Assembly: GCF_003046545.1 (NCBI RefSeq)
Contig: NZ_QAAA01000021.1
Coordinates: forward strand, 1 to 44,255
Source: Rhodovulum imhoffii
GTDB taxonomy: Bacteria; Pseudomonadota; Alphaproteobacteria; Rhodobacterales; Rhodobacteraceae
Reading direction: 5' to 3'
Length of the DNA stretch: 44,255 bases
How positions within the stretch are numbered: the stretch's first letter is position 1; each line of letters opens with the position of its first letter. This document shows positions 8,716 through 17,576 of the stretch, piece by piece. A program made the translations under genes and the position numbers. A model generated the notes under the pieces. The model ran no database searches. It had not been told where the DNA came from and worked only from the letters and a program-made list of their open reading frames with translations.

Positions 8716-9462
8716 ATGGCAAAACAGGCCCGCAAGACAACCACGCGAAAAAAAGCCCCGCCGCGCAGGGCGTCGAAAAAGCCGCCCCGCCAGTGGGGCA
8801 TGCGGCTGCGGCGCGGGTTTGCGCGGGGGGCGCTGGGGTTGCTTGGCGCGGTTCTTCTGGCACTTTTCGTCATGCGGTTTTTCGGGCCGGTCACCACGCA
8901 TACCATCTGGTCCGAATCCCGGCGGCTGGACGCGGTGGAGTGGGAATGGGTGCCGATCTCGGAAATTGCGCCGGTCGCGGCCCGGGCCGTGGTTGCTGCG
9001 GAAGATGCCAATTTCTGCGCCCATTGGGGCTTCGACATGGGCGCCATCCGCGCTGCGATCGACGCGGGCGCGCGCCGCGGCGCCTCGACCATCAGTCAGC
9101 AGACGGTCAAGAACGTGTTTCTTTGGCAGGGTCGAAGCTGGCCGCGCAAGGCGATGGAGGCCATTCTGACCCCGCTGGTGGAACTGGCCTGGCCCAAGCG
9201 GCGTATCCTGGAGGTCTACCTCAACGTTGCGGAGTGGGGGGAAGGCATTTTCGGCATCGAGGCGGCCGCGCGCAACCATTTCGGCGTTGCGGCCCGCGAT
9301 CTCACGCCCGCGCAGGCTGCGGCACTTGCTGTTGTGCTTCCCAATCCGAAGGGACGTAACCCCACCGCCCTGCCGCCAGGGCTGCGTCGCCGGGCGGGGC
9401 AGGTGGAGGATGGGGCCGCGCTGATCCATGCGGATGGTCGCGCTCTTTGCTTCAGCGGTTGA
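8716..9462 (+). CDS. mtgA: Monofunctional peptidoglycan transglycosylase MtgA
   Basis: This 248-residue GT51 enzyme polymerises lipid II into glycan strands at the outer face of the inner membrane. A lysine/arginine-rich cytoplasmic tail (1-37) precedes one membrane anchor (about 38-56). The catalytic Glu lies in AAED (E96), followed by HWGFD and the family motif STISQQTVKNVFL. The motif YLNVAEWGEGIFGIEAAA marks the second conserved block. No transpeptidase domain follows, which separates it from class A penicillin-binding proteins. The size is usual for MtgA. It has its own short gap after gltB and probably its own promoter. Confidence 0.95.
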   Translation: MAKQARKTTTRKKAPPRRASKKPPRQWGMRLRRGFARGALGLLGAVLLALFVMRFFGPVTTHTIWSESRRLDAVEWEWVPISEIAPVAARAVVAAEDANFCAHWGFDMGAIRAAIDAGARRGASTISQQTVKNVFLWQGRSWPRKAMEAILTPLVELAWPKRRILEVYLNVAEWGEGIFGIEAAARNHFGVAARDLTPAQAAALAVVLPNPKGRNPTALPPGLRRRAGQVEDGAALIHADGRALCFSG

Positions 9463-9518
9463 AACTTTACATCCGACGCGGCAAGACAAGGTATCTCGTC
9501 AGCTTAGGGACAAGGTAG

Positions 9519-10184
9519 ATGAACCGTCTGTTTCACGTTCCGCTTTCCCCGTTCTGCCGCAAAGTGCGCCTTGTGCTGGCGGAGAAGAAGATCGAAGTCG
9601 AACTGATCGAGGAGCGTTACTGGGAGCGCGCGGCGGATTTTCTGCGCCGCAACCCCGCGGGGAAACTGCCCATCCTGCGGTTTGAGGGGTTGACCCTGTG
9701 CGAAAGTCAGGCGATCTGCGAATTTCTTGAAGAAAGCTTTCCCAATCCGGCTCTTATGCCCCTTGGCCCGGCAGAGCGTGCAGAGGTGCGCCGTCTGGTT
9801 TTCTGGTTCGATGACAAGTTCCACAAAGAGGTTACGTCGAATCTGCTTTATGAGCGGGTCAACAAGAAGATCACCGGAGAGGGCTATCCTGACAGCCGGA
9901 ATGTGAAGGCCGGCGCGCAGGCGATCAAGTTCCATCTCGACTACCTCGGCCGTCTGCTGGAGGAACGTCGCTGGCTGGCGGGCGACAGCATGACCCTGGC
10001 CGACTTCGCCGCGGCTGCGCATCTGTCTGCGCTTGACTACATTTCCGACGTGGACTGGAACCGCAACGCCAATCTGCGCGAGTGGTACGCCAAGATCAAA
10101 TCGCGACCGGCCTTCCGCAGCCTGCTGGCCGACCAGGTGCCCGGTTTCCCGCCGCCGCCCCACTATGCCGATCTCGACTTCTGA
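9519..10184 (+). CDS. Glutathione S-transferase family protein
   Basis: This 221-residue protein has a thioredoxin-like N-terminal domain. Candidate glutathione-activating residues are in LSPFCRK (S10, C13), the cis-proline is P51 in GKLPIL, and the glutathione gamma-glutamyl contact is E62-S63 (CESQ). The helical C-terminal domain has [16 protein letters not shown], the usual N-capping/hydrophobic-staple segment. The substrate is unknown; such proteins conjugate or reduce electrophiles. The SPFC motif resembles the Omega/Beta-type Cys enzymes, but the class is not certain. Its 3' end overlaps the queG start by 20 bp, suggesting coupled translation. Confidence 0.88.
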   Translation: MNRLFHVPLSPFCRKVRLVLAEKKIEVELIEERYWERAADFLRRNPAGKLPILRFEGLTLCESQAICEFLEESFPNPALMPLGPAERAEVRRLVFWFDDKFHKEVTSNLLYERVNKKITGEGYPDSRNVKAGAQAIKFHLDYLGRLLEERRWLAGDSMTLADFAAAAHLSALDYISDVDWNRNANLREWYAKIKSRPAFRSLLADQVPGFPPPPHYADLDF

Positions 10185-11274
10185 GCCCCTGAAGGCCCGT
10201 CTTCGGAACAGGGCGCAGCAGGAAGGTTTCGCCGCCTGCCGTGTCTGCTCCCCCGACTCGATTCCCAAGGCCCCTGCACGGCTGGCACGTTTCGTGGCGC
10301 TGGGCCGTCATGGTCAGATGGGCTGGATGGCCGATCGGATGGGCTGGCGTGCAAACCCTGCGGCCCTGTGGCCCGAGGCCCGCAGCATTGTCATGCTGGC
10401 CGAACCCTATACCCAGGCCCATGATCCGCTTGCCGTCCTGAAGCGCCCCGACCGCGGGGCGATTTCGGTCTATGCCCAGAACCGCGATTACCACGACGTT
10501 TTGAAAAAACGGCTCAAGCGTGTGGGGCGATGGTTCCTGGAGCAGGCACCGGGAGAACAGATCAAGGTGTTCGTGGATACCGCCCCGGTGATGGAAAAAC
10601 CTCTGGCGCAGGCGGCTGGGCTGGGGTGGCAGGGCAAGCACACGAATCTTCTGGCGCGTGATCTGGGCAACTGGTTTTTTCTTGGCGTGATCTTCACCAC
10701 CGTGGCCCTGCCCCCCGACCCGCCGGAGCATGAGCACTGCGGCTCCTGCACTGCCTGCCTGGACGCCTGCCCGACGGGGGCGTTTCCCGCGCCGTTTCAA
10801 CTGGATGCCCGGCGGTGCGTTTCCTACCTGACCATCGAACACAAAGGTCCCGTGCCGGCAGACCTGCGCCATCTTTTGGGCAACCGTATCTACGGGTGCG
10901 ACGATTGCCTTGGCGTCTGCCCGTGGAACAAGTTCGCGGCCGCCGCGTATGAAGTGAAATACAAAGCCCGCCCGGACCTGATCGCACCCCCGCTGGCAGA
11001 GCTTTGTGCACTGGATGACGCGGCTTTCCGCGCGCGGTTCTCCGGGTCGCCGATCAAACGGCTCGGGCGGGGGCGGTTCGTGCGCAATGTCTGTTACGCC
11101 ATCGGCAATTCCGGTGATCAAGCCCTGTATCCCGCCGTTCGGGCGTTGGTGGCAGATGCCGATCCGGTCGTGGCCGATGCTGCTTGCTGGGCGCTTGACC
11201 GGCTATCCCGTTGCCCCTCCGCGCGGGGCGTGCAGGGGGGCGCATCTTTTCCGCCTGGCGAGGGAAAGGTCTGA
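10165..11274 (+). CDS. queG: Epoxyqueuosine reductase QueG
   Basis: This cobalamin- and iron-sulfur-dependent enzyme performs the last step of queuosine synthesis in tRNA, reducing epoxyqueuosine to queuosine. The protein has 369 residues from the chosen ATG. The conserved block [19 protein letters not shown] carries the catalytic Asp. The two 4Fe-4S clusters use [11 protein letters not shown] (C192, C195, C198, C202) and CDDCLGVC (C245, C248, C252). A HEAT-like C-terminal segment ends the protein. An in-frame ATG at 10033 lies deep inside the upstream gene and is rejected. The chosen ATG at 10165 overlaps that gene's end by 20 bp, a common translational-coupling arrangement. Confidence 0.95.
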   Translation: MPISTSEPLKARLRNRAQQEGFAACRVCSPDSIPKAPARLARFVALGRHGQMGWMADRMGWRANPAALWPEARSIVMLAEPYTQAHDPLAVLKRPDRGAISVYAQNRDYHDVLKKRLKRVGRWFLEQAPGEQIKVFVDTAPVMEKPLAQAAGLGWQGKHTNLLARDLGNWFFLGVIFTTVALPPDPPEHEHCGSCTACLDACPTGAFPAPFQLDARRCVSYLTIEHKGPVPADLRHLLGNRIYGCDDCLGVCPWNKFAAAAYEVKYKARPDLIAPPLAELCALDDAAFRARFSGSPIKRLGRGRFVRNVCYAIGNSGDQALYPAVRALVADADPVVADAACWALDRLSRCPSARGVQGGASFPPGEGKV

Positions 11275-11501
11275 GGTTAGGTACGCCGGGAGGTCGACTC
11301 CCGGATGGTCATTTTCGAGGAAGAAAGGGCGTTTGCATCGGCATGGCAATGCCGGGCGGGAATTGTGTCCGGCCGGTGCCCGTGTGGGCGATGGCAGGCA
11401 CACCCCGTTGGCCCATGGCGCGTGACCGGATGCCGGAGAGATCTTTGGGGTCCGTTAACCTTCATCTCCCATGCTCGCCGGACAGACCAAGGGAGACCCC
11501 C
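11275..11501 (+). other. Intergenic region between queG and a sulfotransferase gene
   Basis: This is a 227-bp gap. It contains an intrinsic-terminator-like hairpin just after queG (see next entry). GTTAACC sits about 50 bp before the downstream ATG and may be part of a promoter. I see no gene, RNA or repeat in the rest; open frames across it have no recognisable product. Confidence 0.5.
11286..11315 (+). terminator. Probable intrinsic terminator of queG
   Basis: CCGGGAG (11286-11292), loop GTCGA, and CTCCCGG (11298-11304) make a perfect 7-bp GC-rich stem 12 bp after the queG stop. It is followed by ATGGTCATTTT, a weak T-tract. The position and stem fit termination; the short T-run makes it imperfect. 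Confidence 0.5.
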
Positions 11502-12737
11502 ATGCCTGAGGCCGGGATCGTGCATATCGGGGCGCCGAAATGTGGCAGCTCCGCCCTTCAGCGCGCGCTGAGTGTTGCGCCTTTGTTGCATGACGGGGCG
11601 CGGCATGTGCGCTACGTCGCGTTGCGGGCGGAGCGCGGCTGGACCCGGCTGGAGGGAGAGGCCTTGCGGCGAGCGGCGCAGGGGTCGCCCTTTGGGTATG
11701 TCAGTTGCCCGGACCCGGCCCGGGTGCAGGACGGTGCGGGGCTGATGCGGGCCGTGGCAGCCACCTTATGCGCGGGGGCAAAGCGGGGGGTGCGGCCGAT
11801 CCTGTCTTGCGAAGGGTGGATCGCCCATCCCGATGCCTTTGCCGCGGCGCTGCGCGCCCGCGGCTTTCCGCCGGTCGAGGCCGTGGCCTTCCTGCGTCCA
11901 CCGGTGGATTGGGTGAATGCCGCTTATTGGCAGTGGGGGGTCTGGGGGGCGCCCACCGCTGCCGCGTGGCTGGCGGGCGGCACGATGCCCTATAGGTTCG
12001 GGGCGTTGCTGACACGCTGGGCGCGTATCCCCAACCTGAGCCTTCGGGTTCGCCCTGCGCGCCCGGATGCGGTGGCACGCTTTGCGGCGGATTTCGGGCT
12101 GCCACTTGTGGGGGGGGGGTGCAACGCGGCCTCTCCGGCGGCCCTGTTGGGGTTCTTGCTGCGCAATCGGCGGTTCCGGCCCTCAGCCCATGCCAGCCAG
12201 GCGGAGTTTGTCGTGCAGCGGTGGTGTCCGCCGGTACCGGGGCGGCTCTGGGCGCTCCGGGCAGAGGATGTGCGCGCGCTACGTCCTGTCGTTGCCGAAA
12301 CGCGCGAAATGCTTTGCCGCCTGTTGCCCGCCGAAGACCTGGATATCCTCATGGCGGATCCACGCTGGACGCGGGAAGAGCCTTACCATCGCGCGATTCT
12401 CTCGGGGATCAGCGTTCTGGACGATCCGCAGGATTTGCCGCACTTGCACATGGCCCTGGCAGAGGGGCTGTGTGCGGCCTGTGCCGCTGCGGGCCGGCCG
12501 GTGCCAGATCTTCCCGCCGCCCCATCCCAGTCTGCGCCGCTTGCGCAGTGGGATCGTGCCCTTGCCGCGCAGATGGCCGCGCTGCTGGAGGCGGACCGGA
12601 TCGTGCGTTGCCGTGTGGCGGCCCGCGCACAGCCCCCCTTGCGCCGGGTTTTGGCGGCCTTCGGCTGGCAGGGGCCTGCCGTCAAGCGGCTTGACATCGG
12701 GCGACCGCTGGGCAATCAACTGCGGATCAAACCCTAA
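11502..12737 (+). CDS. Sulfotransferase-like protein with internal poly-G tract
   Basis: This 411-residue protein opens with HIGAPKCGSSALQRAL (residues 8-23), matching the PAPS 5'-phosphosulfate-binding loop of sulfotransferases (usual form GxPKxGTSxLQ). The SCEGW and VAFLRPPVDWVNAAYWQW segments fit the 3'-phosphate-binding strand and helix (R-x-P-x-x-W). The C-terminal third is not recognisable. It probably transfers sulfate from PAPS to a glycan or other cell-surface acceptor; the acceptor is unknown. The ATG at 11502 is preceded by GGGAG. Codons for residues 203-206 sit on a run of ten Gs (12110-12119), a possible slippage site. It stands alone between housekeeping genes. Confidence 0.7.
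   Translation: MPEAGIVHIGAPKCGSSALQRALSVAPLLHDGARHVRYVALRAERGWTRLEGEALRRAAQGSPFGYVSCPDPARVQDGAGLMRAVAATLCAGAKRGVRPILSCEGWIAHPDAFAAALRARGFPPVEAVAFLRPPVDWVNAAYWQWGVWGAPTAAAWLAGGTMPYRFGALLTRWARIPNLSLRVRPARPDAVARFAADFGLPLVGGGCNAASPAALLGFLLRNRRFRPSAHASQAEFVVQRWCPPVPGRLWALRAEDVRALRPVVAETREMLCRLLPAEDLDILMADPRWTREEPYHRAILSGISVLDDPQDLPHLHMALAEGLCAACAAAGRPVPDLPAAPSQSAPLAQWDRALAAQMAALLEADRIVRCRVAARAQPPLRRVLAAFGWQGPAVKRLDIGRPLGNQLRIKP
12110..12119 (+). repeat. Ten-G homopolymer inside the sulfotransferase gene
   Basis: The run begins with the last base of a GTG codon and continues through three GGG codons (V-G-G-G). It is the longest mononucleotide run I see in the window; the next longest G runs are 8 in lptC (14728-14735) and 8 in lptA (15139-15146). 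Loss or gain of one G would move translation into frames that stay open to about 12747 or 12694, replacing the C-terminal half rather than stopping it quickly. Confidence 0.9.
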
Positions 12738-12762
12738 ACCCCTTTGAACGACAGGGGCCAAA

Positions 12763-13374
12763 GTGGCGAATTTCCTGCATAAGACCGACCTTCCCGACGG
12801 GCTGAACCTTGGTCCGGTTGTGGCGATTGATTGCGAAACCATGGGGCTGAATCCCCACCGGGACAGGTTGTGCGTCGTGCAACTGTCTGACGGCGACGGC
12901 GACGCGCATCTGGTGCAGATCGAACAGGGCCAGACCGAGGCCCCGAACCTGACCCGCCTGCTGGCCGATCCGGCAGTGCTGAAACTGTTCCATTTCGGCC
13001 GGTTCGATATTGCGGTGATGCTGCACACGTTCGGTGTGCTGACCGCGCCGGTCTATTGCACCAAGATCGCCTCCAGGCTGGTGCGGACTTATACCGACCG
13101 GCACGGGTTGAAGAACCTGTTGCAGGAATTGCTGGAGGTGGACATTTCCAAACAGCAGCAAAGCTCCGACTGGGGGGCGGCGGAATTGAGCACGGCGCAG
13201 ATCGACTATGCGGCCTCGGATGTGCTCTATCTGCACCGGCTGAAAGATGTGCTGGACCTTCGGCTTGCCCGCGAAGGGCGCGCGGAGATCGCGAAAGCCT
13301 GTTTTGACTTCCTGCCCGCGCGTGCCAGACTGGATCTCGAGGGGTGGCCCGAGATCGATATTTTCAGCCACTGA
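12763..13374 (+). CDS. Ribonuclease D-type 3'-5' exonuclease
   Basis: This 203-residue protein contains a single DEDDy exonuclease domain. Motif I is IDCETMG (D23, E25), motif II is HFGRFDIAV, and motif III is DYAASDVLYL with the Tyr and Asp spacing of DEDDy enzymes. The C-terminal HRDC domain of full-length RNase D is absent, so it is a short form about half the length of E. coli Rnd. It likely trims structured RNA 3' ends. The start is GTG at 12763. It lies 8 bp upstream of kdsD and may be cotranscribed with the lipopolysaccharide genes. Confidence 0.9.
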   Translation: MANFLHKTDLPDGLNLGPVVAIDCETMGLNPHRDRLCVVQLSDGDGDAHLVQIEQGQTEAPNLTRLLADPAVLKLFHFGRFDIAVMLHTFGVLTAPVYCTKIASRLVRTYTDRHGLKNLLQELLEVDISKQQQSSDWGAAELSTAQIDYAASDVLYLHRLKDVLDLRLAREGRAEIAKACFDFLPARARLDLEGWPEIDIFSH

Positions 13375-13381
13375 GGCCGGA

Positions 13382-14347
13382 ATGAACCGTGAAACCTACA
13401 TCGCCATTGGTCGGCGTGTGCTGGCAAACGAGGCTGACGCCCTGCGCCGCCAGTCCGAGGCGCTGGATGACAGCTTTGCAGATGCGGTCCAACTGGTTCT
13501 GTCCGCGCGCGGGCGTGTCATAGTTTCGGGCATGGGCAAATCCGGCCATGTGGGGCGCAAGATTGCGGCGACGCTGGCTTCAACCGGGACGCCGGCCCAT
13601 TTTGTTCACCCCGCCGAGGCCAGTCATGGCGATTTGGGCATGCTGACGAAGGGGGATGTCTGCCTTGTCCTGTCCAATTCGGGGGAGACGCCGGAACTGG
13701 CGGACATCATCGCCTATACCCGGCGCTTTTCCATTCCGCTGATCGGGGTGGCGAGCCGGGCAGAGAGCACCCTGCTGCGGCAGGCGGATGTGGCGCTGTT
13801 GCTGCCTCCGGCCGAAGAGGCCTGCCCGATGAATCTGGCACCCACGACCTCGACGACGATGACGCTGGCGCTGGGCGATGCGCTGGCTGTCGCGCTGATG
13901 GAGTATCGCCAGTTCACGCCGGAACATTACCGGGAATTTCATCCGGGTGGAAAGCTGGGGGCGCGGCTTTCAAAGGTGCGCGATCTCATGCATGTCGGTG
14001 CCGATATCCCGCTTGTTCCCACCGGGACGCCGATGAGCGATGCGCTGTTGGTTATCAGTCAGCGCGGCTTTGGCGTGGTCGGTGTCACCGACGCGCAGGG
14101 CCGTCTGGCCGGTGTGGTGACCGATGGCGATTTGCGGCGCCACATGGAGGGTTTGCTGGGGCGCACCGTGGACGAGGTCATGACCGCCGATCCCCTGACC
14201 ATCACCCCTGACGATCTGGCCGAAAAGGCGCTGGGTCTGATGAACGCCCGCAAGATTACCTGCCTTTTCGCGGTGGCGCCAGGGGCTGCCGGCCGCCCGG
14301 CGGGCATTCTGCACATCCACGACTGCCTGCGCGCCGGAGTCGCGTGA
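13382..14347 (+). CDS. kdsD: D-arabinose 5-phosphate isomerase (KpsF/GutQ family)
   Basis: This 321-residue enzyme converts ribulose 5-phosphate to arabinose 5-phosphate, the first committed precursor of Kdo. The N-terminal SIS domain (about 35-175) has SGMGKSGHVG (49-58) and SNSGETPEL (99-107), the sugar-phosphate-binding signatures. Two CBS domains occupy about 205-321. The ATG at 13382 is chosen because the upstream extension is the end of the preceding gene in another frame. The same run continues with lptC 3 bp downstream. Kdo made through this enzyme would serve lipid A-core, and perhaps also a Kdo linker on exported capsule. Confidence 0.95.
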   Translation: MNRETYIAIGRRVLANEADALRRQSEALDDSFADAVQLVLSARGRVIVSGMGKSGHVGRKIAATLASTGTPAHFVHPAEASHGDLGMLTKGDVCLVLSNSGETPELADIIAYTRRFSIPLIGVASRAESTLLRQADVALLLPPAEEACPMNLAPTTSTTMTLALGDALAVALMEYRQFTPEHYREFHPGGKLGARLSKVRDLMHVGADIPLVPTGTPMSDALLVISQRGFGVVGVTDAQGRLAGVVTDGDLRRHMEGLLGRTVDEVMTADPLTITPDDLAEKALGLMNARKITCLFAVAPGAAGRPAGILHIHDCLRAGVA

Positions 14348-14350
14348 GGC

Positions 14351-14950
14351 ATGGCCTCGCCCGATAATACGTATTCACGGTTTGTGGCTCTGGCCAAGAT
14401 TCTGCTGCCTCTGGCGGCGCTGGCGTTGCTGTCGACGCTGTTCTTGTTGCCCGGTATCGGTAAGGATTCCGGCGGATTGCCCTATGCGCAGGTCGAGATA
14501 GAGGACCTGGCCCGCAGGCCCCGGATATCGGACCCCAGCTATGCCGGTGTCACTACGGATGGGACGGAAATCTCGCTTTCCGCCGAGACCGCCCGGCCGA
14601 GGTCGGGCGCCGCGCAAAGTACCGCCGAGAGCCTGGCTGTGCGGTTGGATCTGCCCGACGGAAGCCATGTCACCGTGACTGCGCCTTCGGGAGTCCTGGA
14701 CCCTGCGGCGGGGCGCGCGGTGTTGAAGGGGGGGGTGCGGGTGACAACATCGACCGGGTACCTGTTGCGGACCGAGATGTTGGAAAACGACCTGACCCGG
14801 ACCGCTTTGTGGGCGGATGTGCGGGTTTCGGGGGAAGGCCCCGCCGGGCGGCTGGAGGCTGGCGCGATGGAACTGACCCGTTCGGAAGATGCGGGCTATG
14901 TTCTGGTTTTCAAGCGTGGTGTTAAACTGGTATACGATCCACAAGACTGA
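14351..14950 (+). CDS. lptC: LPS export ABC transporter periplasmic protein LptC
   Basis: This 199-residue bitopic protein has one N-terminal membrane anchor (about 13-37, rich in A/L) and a periplasmic beta-jellyroll that passes lipopolysaccharide from LptB2FG to LptA. Sequence similarity in this family is weak; the call rests on anchor topology, a repetitive beta-rich body and position between kdsD and lptA. It contains a run of eight Gs (14728-14735). Three bases separate it from each neighbour, so it is part of a tight operon. Confidence 0.85.
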   Translation: MASPDNTYSRFVALAKILLPLAALALLSTLFLLPGIGKDSGGLPYAQVEIEDLARRPRISDPSYAGVTTDGTEISLSAETARPRSGAAQSTAESLAVRLDLPDGSHVTVTAPSGVLDPAAGRAVLKGGVRVTTSTGYLLRTEMLENDLTRTALWADVRVSGEGPAGRLEAGAMELTRSEDAGYVLVFKRGVKLVYDPQD

Positions 14951-14953
14951 AGG

Positions 14954-15466
14954 ATGGCCCCCGTGCTTTCATTGCGTTCCGCCCTTGTTGCGTTCCTGCT
15001 GGGCGCCCTTCCCCTGAGCGTCGCTGCGCAGGGGGCTCAGGTCGGGTTTGGGGGGCTCAGGCTTGACCATTCCCTGCCCGTGGAGATCACCTCAGACGAA
15101 CTGCGCGTCAATCAGGCCGACGGTCAGGCCGTGTTCACGGGGGGGGTTCTTGTCGGACAGGGGGAAATGCGGCTTTCCGCGGACAGGCTGGTTGTGGATT
15201 ATGCCCCCGGCGAGGAAGAGCGCGAGGTCGAGCGGCTGAAGGCCACGGGGAATGTGACGCTTGTGAATGGAACGGAGGCCGCCGAGGCCGAAACTGCCGT
15301 CTATACCCTGTCCAGCGGCGTTGTCGTGATGACGGGGAACGTGTTGCTGACTCAGGGGGAGGGGGCGATTTCCGGGCAAAGGCTGGTGATCGATCTGGCC
15401 TCCGGGACGGGCACGATGGAAGGCCGCGTGCGCACTCTTTTGCAGCCGAAAGGGGGCGGGCAATGA
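14954..15466 (+). CDS. lptA: LPS transport periplasmic protein LptA
   Basis: This is a 170-residue secreted protein. The signal peptide spans about residues 1-23 (LVAFLLGALPLSVAA, cleavage likely after AA before QG). The OstA/LptA domain follows with repeated beta-strand turns such as ITSDELRVNQADGQAVFTG and RLVVDYAPGEEE. It bridges the periplasm to carry lipopolysaccharide toward LptDE. The ATG at 14954 follows AAGGA. The last four bases ATGA overlap the lptB start, indicating coupled translation. It includes a run of eight Gs (15139-15146). Confidence 0.92.
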   Translation: MAPVLSLRSALVAFLLGALPLSVAAQGAQVGFGGLRLDHSLPVEITSDELRVNQADGQAVFTGGVLVGQGEMRLSADRLVVDYAPGEEEREVERLKATGNVTLVNGTEAAEAETAVYTLSSGVVVMTGNVLLTQGEGAISGQRLVIDLASGTGTMEGRVRTLLQPKGGGQ

Positions 15467-16212
15467 GCTTTGCGGTCACCGAGGGATCGGCTGGCTTGCA
15501 GGTAAGGGGGTTGCGCAAGAGCTATCGCCGCCGCCCGGTCATTCGGGATGTCAGTTTTTCGCTGGCGCGGGGGGAGGTCGTGGCGTTGCTTGGCCCGAAC
15601 GGGTCGGGAAAGACGACGTGCTTTTATTCCGTCGCCGGGCTCGTGCGGCCCGAAGGGGGCAAAGTCAGCATAGACGGACGTGATGTTACCGGTTTGCCGA
15701 TGTATCGCCGGGCGCGGCTGGGGATCGGTTACCTGCCGCAGGAAGTCAGTATCTTTCGTGGCCTTTCGGTAGAAGACAACATCCGTGCGATTCTGGAAAT
15801 CGTCGAACCGGACACCCATACCCGCCGGGAACGGCTGGAGGAACTTCTGACGGAGTTTTCCGTCGATCACCTGCGCCGCGCCCCGGCCTTGTCGCTGTCG
15901 GGAGGGGAGCGGCGGCGGGTCGAGATTGCCCGTTGCCTTGCCGCCAACCCCGCCTACTTGCTGCTTGATGAGCCTTTCGCCGGGGTCGACCCCATTGCCG
16001 TGAACGAGATTCGTACCCTTGTCAGGGAACTCAGGTCTCGTGGCATCGGGGTGTTGATTACCGATCACAACGTGCGTGAAACGCTTGGAATCGTCGACAG
16101 GGCCTATATCCTCCATGATGGTCGGGTATTGATGAGCGGCACCGCACAGGACGTGACCCGTGACGAAAACGTGCGCCGCGTCTACCTGGGGCAGGGGTTC
16201 CAGATGTCCTGA
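15463..16212 (+). CDS. lptB: LPS export ABC transporter ATP-binding protein LptB
   Basis: This 249-residue cytoplasmic ATPase drives lipopolysaccharide extraction from the inner membrane with LptF/G (not in this window). Walker A GPNGSGKTT is at 44-52, the Q-loop LPQE at about 91-94, the ABC signature LSGGE at 145-149, Walker B LLLDEP at 166-171, and the H-loop in ITDHN. The size and the motif GVDPIAV after Walker B are characteristic of LptB rather than generic ABC proteins. It overlaps lptA by ATGA and rpoN starts 15 bp later, the conserved proteobacterial order. Confidence 0.96.
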   Translation: MSFAVTEGSAGLQVRGLRKSYRRRPVIRDVSFSLARGEVVALLGPNGSGKTTCFYSVAGLVRPEGGKVSIDGRDVTGLPMYRRARLGIGYLPQEVSIFRGLSVEDNIRAILEIVEPDTHTRRERLEELLTEFSVDHLRRAPALSLSGGERRRVEIARCLAANPAYLLLDEPFAGVDPIAVNEIRTLVRELRSRGIGVLITDHNVRETLGIVDRAYILHDGRVLMSGTAQDVTRDENVRRVYLGQGFQMS

Positions 16213-16227
16213 CCGGGGGAGGTCGGC

Positions 16228-17532
16228 ATGTCTTTGAACCAGGGCCTGCACGTTCGCCAAAGCCAGCGTCTTGCGCTCAGCGCAGGGGTGCGCGTGGGAT
16301 TGTCGCTGTTGTGCCTGCCAATCGTCGAACTGGCGGATGAGCTTCAGGCCCTTGCCGACAAGAACCCCCTTCTGGATTATGTGCCTCCCGAAGGCGGGGG
16401 GCTTGGTCAGGCGGAGGCGCTGGCCGCACCGATTTCCTTGGCCGACCGGTTGTGCGAACAGATCGGCTTGATGACGTTGCCCCCGCGCGTTGCCGCGCTG
16501 GCAAAATACTTGGCCGGGGATCTGGACGAACGGGGCTTTCTTGGGTCCACCGCTGCGGAACTGGCCGAGACTCTCGACCTTGCGGAAGAAGAGGTGGCCC
16601 GTGCCATCGCGGTGCTGCAGGCCTGCGAACCTGCGGGCGTTGCCGCGCGTGACCTGCGGGAGTGCTTTGTTTTGCAGCTTGCCGCACTTGGCGTGAACGC
16701 GGACCTTGCGCGTCGGGCGGGGCCGCATCTGGGGGCCTTGGCAGAGGGACGCCTTGCGGGATTGCCTGCGAAACTGGGGGCATCCGCTGCCGAAATCGCG
16801 GAGATTCTGCGCCTGCTGCCAGGGTTGACCCCCAGCCCGGCGGCGAATATGGGCGATGCGCCGCCCCCGGCTCTTGCCGATCTGCTGGTGGAGGAGGACG
16901 GGGCCAGCGGTTTTGTCGTGACGTTGAACAGCCGCGATTCGCCCAGCCTCAGGGTTGATTCGGCGCTGATGAAGGAGTTATCGCGCCTGCGCAATATTTC
17001 GCCCGAATTGCGCGTCCAGCGTACGCAGGCGGAAGACCTGATCCGGGCGCAGACTTTCCGGGGGGAGACGCTGCTGCGCGTGGGCCGGGAGATCGTGACA
17101 GCCCAGCAGGGTTTTTTTGCCGAAGGGGCTGCACATATGGTCCCGTTGACACGTGTCGTTCTGGCGCAACGGCTGAATCTGCACCCGACGACTGTGGGCC
17201 GCGCCCTGTCGGGCAAGGCGCTGTCCTTCCGGGGGGCGGTATACGCGCTGGCCGCGTTCGTGCCTGCGGCCCTTCCCCAGAGCGATGGGTCGGTATTGTC
17301 CGCTTACGCAGTGAAACGGCGTATCCAGACGCTGGTTGCCGGGGAGGATCGCCGGAAAACCCTTTCAGACGGTGCGCTTGTGGCTCTTCTCGCTGCGGAG
17401 GGCGTTGACATTTCCCGACGAACTGTCGCCAAATACAGGCAGGGCATGGGTATTCCGCCCGCGTTTGAACGCCGCCGGATCAAGGCGGCCCAGGCGAAAA
17501 TCAGGATCGACTTTGAGGGGCGCAAGGGCTAA
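16228..17532 (+). CDS. rpoN: RNA polymerase sigma-54 factor, short divergent form
   Basis: At 434 residues it is shorter than typical sigma-54 (about 480-500). The C-terminal RpoN box is present (RRTVAKYRQGMGIP from residue 397), as is the -12-recognising HTH (LHPTTVGRALSGK). Region I starts LHVRQSQRLALSAGVRVGLS, keeping the LxxxxSQRLAL frame. It lacks the TPQLQQAI-type Gln-rich core of the E. coli protein, and the acidic linker is short. It directs transcription from -24/-12 promoters with enhancer-binding ATPases, classically nitrogen and flagellar genes. It lies between lptB and hpf/ptsN, the conserved neighbourhood. Confidence 0.93.
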   Translation: MSLNQGLHVRQSQRLALSAGVRVGLSLLCLPIVELADELQALADKNPLLDYVPPEGGGLGQAEALAAPISLADRLCEQIGLMTLPPRVAALAKYLAGDLDERGFLGSTAAELAETLDLAEEEVARAIAVLQACEPAGVAARDLRECFVLQLAALGVNADLARRAGPHLGALAEGRLAGLPAKLGASAAEIAEILRLLPGLTPSPAANMGDAPPPALADLLVEEDGASGFVVTLNSRDSPSLRVDSALMKELSRLRNISPELRVQRTQAEDLIRAQTFRGETLLRVGREIVTAQQGFFAEGAAHMVPLTRVVLAQRLNLHPTTVGRALSGKALSFRGAVYALAAFVPAALPQSDGSVLSAYAVKRRIQTLVAGEDRRKTLSDGALVALLAAEGVDISRRTVAKYRQGMGIPPAFERRRIKAAQAKIRIDFEGRKG

Positions 17533-17576
17533 GCGATCCAGGCTGGCGCCAGGCGTCAGCACATCAATCAGGAGGC

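Noticed and set aside
6964-9489. 841-codon open frame on the minus strand opposite gltB and mtgA
   Set aside because: It spans two real genes and their gap, with Arg/Pro/His-rich composition typical of antisense frames; no family motif is visible.
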